A stretch of 15,900 nt of DNA from Spirochaetota bacterium (GCA_023393015.1 JAEWMY010000020.1:1-15900), one strand, 5' to 3'; shown: positions 1 through 7,285, numbered from the stretch's first letter. Numbers and translations are program-made. Notes: generated by a model not told the origin, from the sequence alone.

Positions 1-15
1 CGTAAGGCAGTTATC

Positions 16-1578
16 ATGCAATCAAGCACGAATTCCGGCGCCCGCGCACCCGCGCCCTCGCGCCCCCGATCGAGCCGCGTCGCGAGGCGCGAGCCGCTCG
101 AATCGTCCCTCCGCGCCACCCGCGACGCGGTCTCCCGCGCCATCAGGGGCGAAAGCTCTCCCGAGAGCGACCGCCGCCCGGCAAGGCCCGCGCAATCGCG
201 ACCCGCGCAAACGTCACGGGGCGACGCGGCCAGAACGGCTCGCGGCGACTCAAGGCGCGGCGACGCGCGGCGACCTTCCCGCGACGACGCTCCCCGCGCC
301 CGGAACGACTCACCGCGCGGTCGCGACGACGGCCAGCGCGCCCGGAGCGATGAATTCCGCGACCGCCCCGCACGGCCCTCCTCCTTCAACCTTCCCTCCG
401 ACGGCAGGAGAGGCGGCAGGGGCGCCCCCGGGCCGAACCGCGTCATCGCGGGACGGAACGGCCGCGTGAAGCAGTTCATCGATCCTTCCAAGTTCATCCA
501 GGCGGCGACGATCGTCGAGAAGGAAGAATACGTCTCCCAGCACGATTTCGCCGACTTCAAGCTCGACAGGCGCATACTCGCGAACGTCGAGGCGAAGGGG
601 TACGTGAAGCCCTCGCCGATCCAGGACAAGACGATCACCCTCGTGCTCGAGGGCAAGGACGTCATCGGGATCGCGAACACCGGTACCGGCAAGACCGCGG
701 CCTTCGCGCTTCCCATGATAAACGACCTCATCCACGACATGACGCACCGCGCGCTCATCCTCGCGCCCACGCGCGAGCTCGCCCAGCAGATCCAGGAAGA
801 ATGCATCGCGTTCAGCAAGGGCTGCGGAATCAGGACGGCCCTCCTCATCGGCGGCGCCTCGATGAACACGCAGATCCGCGAGCTCAAGGCGAATCCCCGT
901 ATCGTCATCGCCACTCCCGGCCGGCTCAAGGACCACATCCAGCAGAAGAACGTGAGCCTCGCCCAGGTGAGCTTCGCCGTGCTCGACGAGTTCGACCGCA
1001 TGCTCGACATGGGATTCATCCGAGACATCACCGCGATCTTCGGCTACATGCCGAAGGAGAGGCAGTCGCTTTTCTTCAGCGCCACCGTCGACGATTCTAT
1101 CGACGCGCAAATCAGGAAGTTCTCGCGCGACCCCGTGACCGTCTCGGTCCGCGAAGGCGTCACGGCCGACGGCGTCGACCAGGACGTCGTGTACTTCGAA
1201 GGGAAGGACGACAAGATCGACAAGCTCCACGACCTCCTCATCTCGAAGGGCCGCGGCAAGACGATCGTGTTCGACGACACCAAGCACCTCGTCGAGAAGC
1301 TCTACAAGGCCCTGCTCGCGCGCGGCTTCAAGGCCGACCGCATCCACGGCAACAAGAGCCAGGCGCAGAGATCGCGCGCGATCAAGGGACTGAAAGAAGG
1401 AACGATCGAAATCCTCGTCGCGACGGACGTCGCGGCGCGGGGCATTGACGTCTCCGACGTCTCGCACGTCATCAACTACTCGCAGCCGAGCACCTACGAC
1501 GACTACGTGCACCGCATCGGCCGGACGGGACGGGCGGGCAAGACGGGAAAGGCCTACACCTTCCTCGAGCGCGCGTAA
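16..1578 (+). CDS. DEAD-box ATP-dependent RNA helicase with disordered Arg/Asp/Ser-rich N-terminus
   Basis: A 520-residue cytoplasmic RNA helicase that would unwind structured RNA using ATP. Residues about 1-150 are low-complexity and rich in R, D, S and P, with RGD/RDD-like runs typical of disordered RNA-binding tails. The core follows: Q-motif region GYVKPSPIQ (195-203), motif I NTGTGKT (221-227), PTRELAQQ (251-258), TPGR (300-303), motif II DEFD (324-327), SAT (355-357), ATDVAARGID (469-478) and HRIGRTGRAG (499-508). Motif II carries Phe where the family has Ala. The protein stops about 12 residues after motif VI, shorter than usual, and its last 25 bp overlap the convergent gene. ATG at 16 has a weak AAGG upstream. 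Family assignment is secure; the exact subfamily (RhlE, CsdA or other) is not. Confidence 0.95.
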   Translation: MQSSTNSGARAPAPSRPRSSRVARREPLESSLRATRDAVSRAIRGESSPESDRRPARPAQSRPAQTSRGDAARTARGDSRRGDARRPSRDDAPRARNDSPRGRDDGQRARSDEFRDRPARPSSFNLPSDGRRGGRGAPGPNRVIAGRNGRVKQFIDPSKFIQAATIVEKEEYVSQHDFADFKLDRRILANVEAKGYVKPSPIQDKTITLVLEGKDVIGIANTGTGKTAAFALPMINDLIHDMTHRALILAPTRELAQQIQEECIAFSKGCGIRTALLIGGASMNTQIRELKANPRIVIATPGRLKDHIQQKNVSLAQVSFAVLDEFDRMLDMGFIRDITAIFGYMPKERQSLFFSATVDDSIDAQIRKFSRDPVTVSVREGVTADGVDQDVVYFEGKDDKIDKLHDLLISKGRGKTIVFDDTKHLVEKLYKALLARGFKADRIHGNKSQAQRSRAIKGLKEGTIEILVATDVAARGIDVSDVSHVINYSQPSTYDDYVHRIGRTGRAGKTGKAYTFLERA

Positions 1579-2495
1579 GGACGGGACTCCAAAAAGAGGA
1601 GCTGGTCGGCGACCGTCGAGATCGCCGGAAGCTCGACTCCCTTGTCCCGGGCCGCCTTGAGCGGACGCAGGTACATGTACTCCACTTCCATCGGCCGCGC
1701 GGAATCGCGGTCGATTTTCATGCTCGGCTTGTAGGGCGTCATCCGGTCGGTAAACTCGAGCATCCGGTCGACGGCCTCCTGCTCGATCGCGTAACCGCAG
1801 GCCGCGGCTCCGCGCACGACCTCTTCCATGAGCCTGCGCACCATCCGTCGCGACGAGGGAGTATCCATGATCTCCTTCGTGTCGGCGTCGAGAATCACCG
1901 AAGTGCCGTTGTAGGGGATGTTCCAGAGGAGCTTCCGCCAACGCGCCTCGCCGAGGGACGGCGAGACGGTGACGCTTACCTTCGATTCCTCGAAATCCGC
2001 CTTGATGGACGAAAGAACCTCGCGCGTCCGGGCGGTGTCGGGCCCGTGGGCCGCGATCGTCAGCGAGCCGTAGTCCATGTGGCTCACCCGCCCCGGACCC
2101 GTCTTCTGCGAGCAGATAAAGCACATCCCCGCCACGACCAGGGCTTCGGGAAACCAGGAGGCGACCTCCTCTTCCATGCCGAGACCGTTTTGCATGACGA
2201 GAACGACGGTGCCCGGCCTCACGGCGGGCGCGAGAAGCTCGCGGAGCGTCGCGTTCGATGTCGTCTTGAGGGATACGATTACGACGTCGCGTTCCGGCAA
2301 GTCGGAGGCGCGGTTGTGCGCGTCGATCGGGAATATCCGGAAATCTCCCGCCTTCGAGGCTACGGACAGCCCGTTCGCCGCGAGATACTCGTAGTCTCCC
2401 CGCGCGAGGAACGATACCGTTCGCCCGGATTCCGCGAGCCTTCCTCCGTAGTATCCGCCTATCGCTCCCGTTCCGATCACCGAGTAACTATTCAT
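1554..2495 (-). CDS. panE: 2-dehydropantoate 2-reductase (ketopantoate reductase) family
   Basis: A 313-residue NAD(P)H-dependent reductase of the PanE/ApbA family. The canonical enzyme reduces ketopantoate to pantoate in vitamin B5/CoA synthesis. The N-terminus has the Rossmann dinucleotide motif VIGTGAIGG (6-14). MQNGLGMEEEV (101-111) supplies the conserved Asn. RWRKLLWNIPYN (185-196) holds the likely catalytic Lys188 and the following Asn residues. PSMKIDRDSARPMEVEY (257-273) matches the conserved C-terminal Ser/Glu substrate-binding block. The ATG at 2495 is set by GGGAGG at 2502-2507, six bases upstream. It stands alone on the minus strand with no panB or panC beside it, so a related 2-ketoacid substrate cannot be excluded. 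Its stop codon lies inside the 3' end of the convergent helicase gene. Confidence 0.9.
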   Translation of the reverse strand: MNSYSVIGTGAIGGYYGGRLAESGRTVSFLARGDYEYLAANGLSVASKAGDFRIFPIDAHNRASDLPERDVVIVSLKTTSNATLRELLAPAVRPGTVVLVMQNGLGMEEEVASWFPEALVVAGMCFICSQKTGPGRVSHMDYGSLTIAAHGPDTARTREVLSSIKADFEESKVSVTVSPSLGEARWRKLLWNIPYNGTSVILDADTKEIMDTPSSRRMVRRLMEEVVRGAAACGYAIEQEAVDRMLEFTDRMTPYKPSMKIDRDSARPMEVEYMYLRPLKAARDKGVELPAISTVADQLLFLESRPYARSRKV

Positions 2496-2526
2496 TCCGT
2501 TCCTCCCGTTTCAAGGATACCACATC

Positions 2527-2573
2527 GCCCCGAAGTATTGTATACTTACGATAACACTTCGGGGCAAGGCCCC
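2527..2573. promoter_or_regulatory. Inverted repeat in the divergent panE-rubrerythrin region
   Basis: A perfect 10-bp inverted repeat, GCCCCGAAGT (2527-2536) and ACTTCGGGGC (2556-2565), is separated by 19 AT-rich bases that include a possible -10 box TATACT at 2541-2546. The right arm overlaps a second small hairpin, GGGGC-AAG-GCCCC (2561-2573), so two alternative stems share the same GGGGC. It lies between divergent start codons, 18 bp upstream of the rubrerythrin start. It could be an operator for a redox or peroxide regulator, or a structured leader. It does not resemble the canonical AT-rich PerR box. No clear -35 was found. Confidence 0.5.
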
Positions 2574-2590
2574 GACAACGGAGGACACGA

Positions 2591-3169
2591 ATGAAATCGA
2601 TCAAGGGAACGCAAACCGAAAAGAACGTCGTCGCCGCGTTTATCGGCGAATCGCAGGCGCGCAACAAGTATACCTACTGGGCGAGCAAGGCGAAGGACGA
2701 AGGCTACGTCCAGATACAGCAGATATTCCTCGAGACCGCCGATCAGGAAAAAGAACACGCCAAGCGCCTCTTCAAGTTCCTCGAAGGCGGGGAAGAAGTC
2801 AACGCGGGCGCGGGCGGACACGCGGGCTACATCGGCACGACCCTCGAAAACCTCAAGCAGGCGGCCGGCGGCGAGAACTACGAATGGCAGCACATGTATC
2901 CCGACTTCGCGAAGGTCGCGCGGTCCGAGGGTTTCGACGTCATCGCGACCGTAATGGAAAACATCGCGGTAGCCGAGAAACAGCACGCCAAGCGCTACGA
3001 GGCGATGGCAAAGCACATCGAGGACGGCGACATGTGGGTGCAGGAAAGCCCGACCACCTGGAGATGCATCAACTGCGGCTTCATCTACGTCGGCAAGGAA
3101 GCCCCCAAGAGCTGCCCCGCGTGCGCTCATCCGCAAGCGTATTTCGAACGTCTCGGAGAAAACTGGTAA
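2591..3169 (+). CDS. rbr: Rubrerythrin
   Basis: A 192-residue cytoplasmic non-haem iron peroxidase. It reduces hydrogen peroxide to water with electrons from rubredoxin or NADH-linked partners, and is a standard oxidative-stress protein of anaerobes. Residues 1-145 are a ferritin-like four-helix bundle with diiron ligands: Glu20 in AFIGESQARNKY, the E53-x2-H56 segment QEKEHAKR, Glu98 in NYEW, and E129-x2-H132 in VAEKQHAKR. Residues 157-192 are a rubredoxin-like [Fe(SCys)4] domain with CINC (159-162) and CPAC (175-178). Length and domain order match classical rubrerythrin rather than the reverse or truncated forms. The ATG at 2591 is set by GGAGG (2580-2584), six bases upstream. It is monocistronic and followed by a hairpin array. 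Confidence 0.97.
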   Translation: MKSIKGTQTEKNVVAAFIGESQARNKYTYWASKAKDEGYVQIQQIFLETADQEKEHAKRLFKFLEGGEEVNAGAGGHAGYIGTTLENLKQAAGGENYEWQHMYPDFAKVARSEGFDVIATVMENIAVAEKQHAKRYEAMAKHIEDGDMWVQESPTTWRCINCGFIYVGKEAPKSCPACAHPQAYFERLGENW

Positions 3170-3182
3170 TCAGATGACGCGC

Positions 3183-3280
3183 CCGCAACGCTTTCGCGTT
3201 GCGGATCGTGACGCTTTCGCGTTGCGGATCGTGACGCTTTCGCGTCGCGGGCCGTGACGCTTTCGCGTCGCGGGTTACGC
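3183..3280. repeat. Four tandem 23-bp hairpin-forming repeats between convergent genes
   Basis: Four head-to-tail units of 23 bp start at 3189, 3212, 3235 and 3258. Each contains CGCTTTCGCG and so can fold into a small stem with a TTTC loop. The first is the strongest: CCGCAACGC and GCGTTGCGG (3183-3204) form nine pairs. Units 3 and 4 form GACGC/GCGTC stems. Units 1 and 2 differ from units 3 and 4 mainly at GTTGCGGAT versus GTCGCGGGC, which suggests stepwise duplication. The last unit contains the stop codon of the cyclase on the opposite strand. There is no long T-run, so it may act as a bidirectional 3'-end or RNA-stabilising structure rather than a classic intrinsic terminator. Confidence 0.85.
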
Positions 3281-4408
3281 CTCCGCGCCCGCCCGCCCGG
3301 CGGTTAGCGATAGCTTAGGCTCGAGCGACTCGGGCGAATCGAGAAAGCTCACCCCGTACAGGTACGTCGAACCGTTTTTCTTGACCCAGCTGATGCGCGC
3401 CCGCGCCTCGATGTGCTGGGCGTCGCCCTCCTCGCTCGAAAACACGATCGTCAACAACGTGTCGACGGGATAGCGCACGGGACACTCGAAGTGCGTACCC
3501 CCGAGGGAAATATTCTGGGCGACCACCTCGGTGATCGGCGTCGATTCCCTTTCGGGATAGATATCGAGACTCCAGGGACGGTTGAACCGGTCGTATCTCC
3601 GGCGCTCCGGCATCGCGCATTCCACGCGATCCTTTCCCAGGAATTTCGCCTGATAGAGCGCCCGGTCCGCCGCCATCACGAGCGTGGCGACGTCGCCGGC
3701 CGACGACGGATACGTCGCGACGCCGGCCGAGAAGGTCACGCCGCTCGAACGGAAAAGCGGAGAGTCCTTGAGGGCCGCGTGAGCGCGCTCCGCGAGGGAA
3801 CGCGCCCCGTCCGCGTCGGTCTCCGGAAGTATGACGAGGAATTCCTCCCCGCCGTAGCGGCACACCACGTCCTCTTCCCGTATCGTGTCCTTTATCAGCG
3901 TCGAAAGGGCGCGAAGCACCTCGTCGCCGAACTGATGGCCGCGCGTGTCGTTTATGTTCTTGAAATCGTCGATATCGAGGATGCACACGGAAAGGCTCTT
4001 GCCGTAACGGTCGCAACGGTTGAATTCCTTCTTGAGCATGATATCCATGTACCGGCGGTTGAATATGCCGGTCAACCCGTCGATCATCGCGAGCCGCTCC
4101 GTCTGGCGGAATACGCGAACCTCGACGAGAAGCGGCGAGTCGAGCACGTGTTTTTCGGAAGTGAAGTAGTCGACGATGGCGACGTGAACGCTCGGCTTTC
4201 GCGAGAGCCGTTCGCTGAGAGACTCGTAGTTTCCGAGTATCCGCTCCCAGTGATTGGCAGCCTCGTCCTCGGTAAACTCAAGGTGCACGAAGTCGCCGAG
4301 CAACTTCGCAAGGCCCTCGTGCCCGACGTCATGGGCAGGGGATATCCCCTCGCCCACGAGTAGATCGAGGACGCGCGAGCGCAAATCCCCGTGTACGTTT
4401 TTGATCAT
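3275..4408 (-). CDS. Diguanylate cyclase (GGDEF) fused to a C-terminal PilZ c-di-GMP receptor domain
   Basis: A 377-residue soluble protein predicted to make c-di-GMP from two GTP. Residues 1-105 are an unrecognised, mostly helical N-terminal region with no obvious membrane segment. The GGDEF domain covers about 106-265, with DGLTGIFNRR (110-119), DIDDFKNIND (145-154) and the active-site signature GGEEF (186-190). A product-inhibition I-site, RxxD (R177-D180), sits five residues before it, as in feedback-inhibited cyclases. A PilZ domain follows at about 268-357, with RxxxR (R270-R274) and NxSxxG (299-304) forming the c-di-GMP-binding motifs. The start is taken as ATG at 4408, which has a G-rich Shine-Dalgarno and lies just downstream of a promoter. 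Longer in-frame versions would run back into csoR and look spurious. Confidence 0.93.
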   Translation of the reverse strand: MIKNVHGDLRSRVLDLLVGEGISPAHDVGHEGLAKLLGDFVHLEFTEDEAANHWERILGNYESLSERLSRKPSVHVAIVDYFTSEKHVLDSPLLVEVRVFRQTERLAMIDGLTGIFNRRYMDIMLKKEFNRCDRYGKSLSVCILDIDDFKNINDTRGHQFGDEVLRALSTLIKDTIREEDVVCRYGGEEFLVILPETDADGARSLAERAHAALKDSPLFRSSGVTFSAGVATYPSSAGDVATLVMAADRALYQAKFLGKDRVECAMPERRRYDRFNRPWSLDIYPERESTPITEVVAQNISLGGTHFECPVRYPVDTLLTIVFSSEEGDAQHIEARARISWVKKNGSTYLYGVSFLDSPESLEPKLSLTAGRAGAEA

Positions 4409-4441
4409 GTAATTCCCCACCCGGACGCGAACTTTTGTTAC

Positions 4442-4471
4442 ATTATAGGGCCGAAACGGGGAAATTGTCGA
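4442..4471 (-). promoter_or_regulatory. Sigma-70-type promoter for the GGDEF-PilZ gene
   Basis: On the minus strand, a -35 element TCGACA (4466-4471) and a perfect -10 TATAAT (4442-4447) are separated by 18 bp and lie 34 bp upstream of the ATG at 4408. It sits immediately after the csoR stop codon. The cyclase therefore has its own start signal although it directly follows the copper operon on the same strand. Confidence 0.75.
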
Positions 4472-4479
4472 GCGATTTC

Positions 4480-4749
4480 TTAGAGATTGCGTTCCATGAC
4501 GGAGATCAGCTCGTCTATCTTTACCGTCCGCTCCTCGTCGCTTCCGGAGCTCATGGCGTTCCTGACGCATTCGTCCAGATGGCAGCGCAGCACCTCTCCG
4601 TTGGCCTTGCGGAGCACGGATGCTACGGCCATGATCTGATTGGAGATATCCACGCAATACCGGTCGTCCTCTATCATCCGGAGAATCCCGTCGATTTGCC
4701 CGCGCGCGGTTCTCAAGAGACGCGAGACCCCTTCCTTGTCGGCCGTCAC
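4480..4749 (-). CDS. csoR: CsoR/RcnR-family copper-sensing repressor
   Basis: An 89-residue all-helical metal-sensing DNA-binding protein. CsoR repressors bind G/C-tract palindromes near copper-efflux promoters and release DNA when Cu(I) binds. The Cu(I) triad of CsoR is visible: Cys32 in DRYCVDI, then His57 and Cys61 in CHLDEC. The N-terminal GVSRLLRTARGQIDGILRMI matches the family's first helix. The chosen start is GTG at 4749, with a Shine-Dalgarno GAGGT at 4756-4760. It overlaps the copZ stop as GTGA, implying translational coupling; an earlier in-frame start would lie inside copZ and encode arginine-rich nonsense. It is the last gene of copA-copZ-csoR, so it probably represses its own operon through the palindrome at 7254-7275. 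Confidence 0.92.
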   Translation of the reverse strand: MTADKEGVSRLLRTARGQIDGILRMIEDDRYCVDISNQIMAVASVLRKANGEVLRCHLDECVRNAMSSGSDEERTVKIDELISVMERNL

Positions 4750-4949
4750 GCGACTACCTCGTATCCCGCCTCGCGCACCGCCTCCGCGAGCGTTTCGCGC
4801 GAAACGCCCTCGTCGCAGTCGACGCTCGCGGTACCGGCCAAAAGATCGACCGTCGCCGAGGTCACTCCCGCGATATCCTTCAGCGCGGACTCCACCCTCC
4901 GCGAGCAATGCGCGCAACTCATTCCGGAAACCTTCAGCATAGTCTTCAC
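4746..4949 (-). CDS. copZ: Heavy-metal-associated (HMA) copper chaperone, CopZ-like
   Basis: A 67-residue ferredoxin-fold metallochaperone expected to carry Cu(I) in the cytosol and hand it to the CopA ATPase. The metal-binding motif GMSCAHC (9-15) gives Cys12 and Cys15. The rest, ending EAVREAGYEVV, fits a single HMA domain. The GTG start at 4949 lies one base after the copA stop (TGA-T-GTG) and is served by GGGAGG ending six bases upstream; the ATG three codons later is a possible alternative. The stop codon overlaps the csoR start. The gene position between the pump and the repressor supports a copper role. Confidence 0.93.
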   Translation of the reverse strand: MKTMLKVSGMSCAHCSRRVESALKDIAGVTSATVDLLAGTASVDCDEGVSRETLAEAVREAGYEVVA

Positions 4950-4950
4950 A

Positions 4951-7236
4951 TCAAACCTCCCTTTTGAAAAAGTTGAGCCTGAGCGCGTTCAGCACCACAG
5001 AAATGGAACTGAAGCTCATCGCGGCGGCGGCTATCATCGGGTTCAGCCTGAGGCCGAACGCCGCGTGGAACAGCCCGGCCGCCACGGGAATCCCGAGCGA
5101 GTTGTAGAAAAACGCCCAGAACAGGTTTTGCTTGATGTTGCTAATGACGGCCTTTCCGAGCTTGAGCGCGGTTACCGCGTCGGCCAGATCGCTCCGCATG
5201 AGCACGACGTCGGCGGAAGCGATGGCTATGTCGGTTCCGGCGCCGATGGCTATCCCAACGTCGGCGGACACGAGGGCCGGGGCGTCGTTTATGCCGTCGC
5301 CTATCATGGCTATCTTCCTGCCCTCCGCGCGGAGCGCCTCGATTACGCCCGCCTTTCCCTCGGGAAGCATCTCGGCGATGACGCGGTCTATTCCCGCGGC
5401 CTTGCGGACTCCCTCGGCCGTGAGCTGGTTGTCACCGGTAAGCATGATTACGTCGAGGCCCATGGCCTTCATCGCCTCCACCGCCTCCCGGCTTCTCGGC
5501 TTGATGACGTCCGCCACGCTGACCATGCCGAGCGCGCGGCCGTCTCCCCCGAAGCAGAAAGGCGTCTTGCCCTGCGCGGCGAACTGGGAGAGCTTCTCGA
5601 ACAGCGGCTCGGGGTTAATACCGTTCTCGCGCAGGAGGTTCGGCCCGCCCGCGAAGTACCACTTGCCCCGGATCATCGCGCTGACGCCCTTCCCCGGGTA
5701 CGGCCTGAAGTCGTCGACGGGCAAAAGCTCGAGCCCGCTCTTCTTCGCCTCCTCGACGATGGCGAAGCCGAGGGGATGCTCCGAACGGGCCTCGATCGAC
5801 GCGAGCAGGGCGAGTATCTCGTTATGGTCAAGCTCGCTGATCGACACGATGTCGGTTACGGCGGGCTTCCCGGAGGTGATGGTGCCGGTCTTGTCGAGAA
5901 CGACCGTGTCGACGGAGTGGGCTATCTCGAGCGCCTCGGCGGACTTTACGAGTATTCCGTTTTCCGCGCCCTTGCCCGTTCCCACCATGATGGCCGTCGG
6001 CGTGGCGAGGCCGAGCGCGCAGGGGCACGAGATAACGAGTACGGTAACCGCCATGGAAAGCGCGAAGGAAAATCCCTCGCCCGCGATCATCCATCCCGCG
6101 AGCGTCGCGAGCGCGACGAGTATCACCGCGGGCACGAATATCGCGCTTATGCGGTCGGCGAGCCGCGATATGGGGGCCTTCGACGACGAGGCCGCCTCGA
6201 CGAGGGCGATGATGCGCGCGAGCGTGGTGTCGTCGCCGACGCGCTCGGCCCTGAACCTGACGTATCCGTTGAGATTCAACGTGGCGCTGTAGACGCGGTC
6301 GCCGACGGACTTCTCGAGCGGAATGCTCTCGCCGGTTATCGCCGAGGCGTCGATGGACGAGCGGCCCTCGACAATCACGCCGTCGACCGGGACGTTCTGG
6401 CCGGGACGAATCGCCACGACGTCGCCGATGGCGATCTCGTCTATCGGGATCACCCGCTCCTCTCCTTCCCTGATGACCGTCGCCGTGTCGGGACGCAGGC
6501 GAACGAGGCGGGTAATCGCGTCGGAGGTATGCCGCTTCGCGCGATCCTCGAGGAATTTCCCGAGCGTGATGAGCGAGAGGATCATGACGGCGGACTCGAA
6601 GTAGAGTTCCATGGAAAGCGCGCGCGCCGTCGCCGCGTCGCCGAGGGAAACGGCGTGAGTTATCATGAAAAGCGAATACACGCCGTAGAGCATGGACGCC
6701 GAGGAGCCGATCGCGATCAGCGAGTCCATATTGGGAGCTAACCGCGCGAGCGAAAGAAAACCGCGGACGAAGTAATCCTTGTTGACCGCTACCACGGGAA
6801 GCGCCAGAAGGAACTGTGTCAGCGCGAAAAGAAGGGGCATTCCGTGCAGGGCTTCGGGCAGGGGCCAGGAGAGCATATGACCCATCGCGATATACACGAG
6901 GGGAAGGCTGAACGCGAAGGAAACGACGAGTCGCGTCAGCATGCCGGAATCGTTGACCCGCCGCCCGGACCGGTCTGCCCTGCCGGGCCGGTATTTCGTA
7001 CGTACCGCCGTCTTGGCGTCGTCCCGCGGAGTCGCGGTATATCCGGCCGACGCGACCGCCTCGAGTATCCCCGTCTCGGTGATTATGTCATCGTCATACG
7101 TCGCTATCATGGAATTGGCGAGCAAGTTCACGTCAACCCGATCGACACCGGTCAGCTTTACGAGCTTGCGCTCGATTGCCCCGGAACATGCCGAACACGT
7201 CATACCCGATATATCGAAAGTACCGGTTGTTTTCAA
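4951..7236 (-). CDS. copA: P1B-type Cu(I)-exporting ATPase
   Basis: A 761-residue inner-membrane pump that exports Cu(I) using ATP. It has one N-terminal HMA domain with GMTCSAC (11-17). The membrane domain follows, with the transport site CPC in TM6 (404-406). Other motifs are the actuator TGES (301-304), the phosphorylation site DKTGT (448-452), the nucleotide-domain SEHPLG (485-490) and the hinge GDGIND (646-651). FFYNSLG (709-715) in TM7 and MSFSS (740-744) in TM8 match the Cu(I)-specific subgroup. The start is TTG at 7236, five bases after GGAGG (7242-7246). It leads the copA-copZ-csoR operon. Residues 70-100 form a basic linker before the first membrane helix. Silver may also be a substrate. 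Confidence 0.96.
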   Translation of the reverse strand: MKTTGTFDISGMTCSACSGAIERKLVKLTGVDRVDVNLLANSMIATYDDDIITETGILEAVASAGYTATPRDDAKTAVRTKYRPGRADRSGRRVNDSGMLTRLVVSFAFSLPLVYIAMGHMLSWPLPEALHGMPLLFALTQFLLALPVVAVNKDYFVRGFLSLARLAPNMDSLIAIGSSASMLYGVYSLFMITHAVSLGDAATARALSMELYFESAVMILSLITLGKFLEDRAKRHTSDAITRLVRLRPDTATVIREGEERVIPIDEIAIGDVVAIRPGQNVPVDGVIVEGRSSIDASAITGESIPLEKSVGDRVYSATLNLNGYVRFRAERVGDDTTLARIIALVEAASSSKAPISRLADRISAIFVPAVILVALATLAGWMIAGEGFSFALSMAVTVLVISCPCALGLATPTAIMVGTGKGAENGILVKSAEALEIAHSVDTVVLDKTGTITSGKPAVTDIVSISELDHNEILALLASIEARSEHPLGFAIVEEAKKSGLELLPVDDFRPYPGKGVSAMIRGKWYFAGGPNLLRENGINPEPLFEKLSQFAAQGKTPFCFGGDGRALGMVSVADVIKPRSREAVEAMKAMGLDVIMLTGDNQLTAEGVRKAAGIDRVIAEMLPEGKAGVIEALRAEGRKIAMIGDGINDAPALVSADVGIAIGAGTDIAIASADVVLMRSDLADAVTALKLGKAVISNIKQNLFWAFFYNSLGIPVAAGLFHAAFGLRLNPMIAAAAMSFSSISVVLNALRLNFFKREV

Positions 7237-7253
7237 CGAAACCTCCAGCGACC

Positions 7254-7275
7254 ACCCTCCCCCCGGGGGAGGGGT
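7254..7275. promoter_or_regulatory. Putative CsoR operator in the copA leader
   Basis: A near-perfect palindrome reads ACCCTCCCCCC on the left and GGGGGAGGGGT on the right, with a one-base length difference between the C6 and G5 tracts. It spans about +5 to +26 relative to the predicted copA transcription start. CsoR operators are known to be pseudo-palindromes built from runs of C and G, so this is the obvious target for the repressor encoded at the end of the operon. A second CCCCCGGAG-like tract lies in the promoter spacer at 7302-7310. Confidence 0.7.
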
Positions 7276-7285
7276 CTACATGATT

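Noticed and set aside
310..2124. A 604-codon minus-strand open frame opposite the helicase
   Set aside because: It is antisense to a clear DEAD-box gene and to part of panE, has Arg/Asp/Val-rich composition typical of GC-rich shadow frames, and shows no family motif.
3183..3280. CRISPR array
   Set aside because: The four 23-bp units are directly tandem with no spacers, so they are a simple hairpin repeat and not a CRISPR locus.
4409..4657. Longer 460-residue form of the GGDEF-PilZ protein
   Set aside because: The extra N-terminus is Arg/Gln-rich, runs antiparallel to no domain, overlaps csoR and spans the TATAAT promoter; ATG 4408 has a ribosome site.
4750..4917. Longer 145-residue form of CsoR
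   Set aside because: The added region lies within copZ in another frame and reads as arginine/glycine-rich nonsense; the GTG at 4749 fits the family length.
4435..6741. A 768-codon plus-strand open frame opposite copA-copZ-csoR
   Set aside because: It is a GC-rich shadow of three secure copper genes, with biased His/Arg/Glu/Gly composition and no domain.
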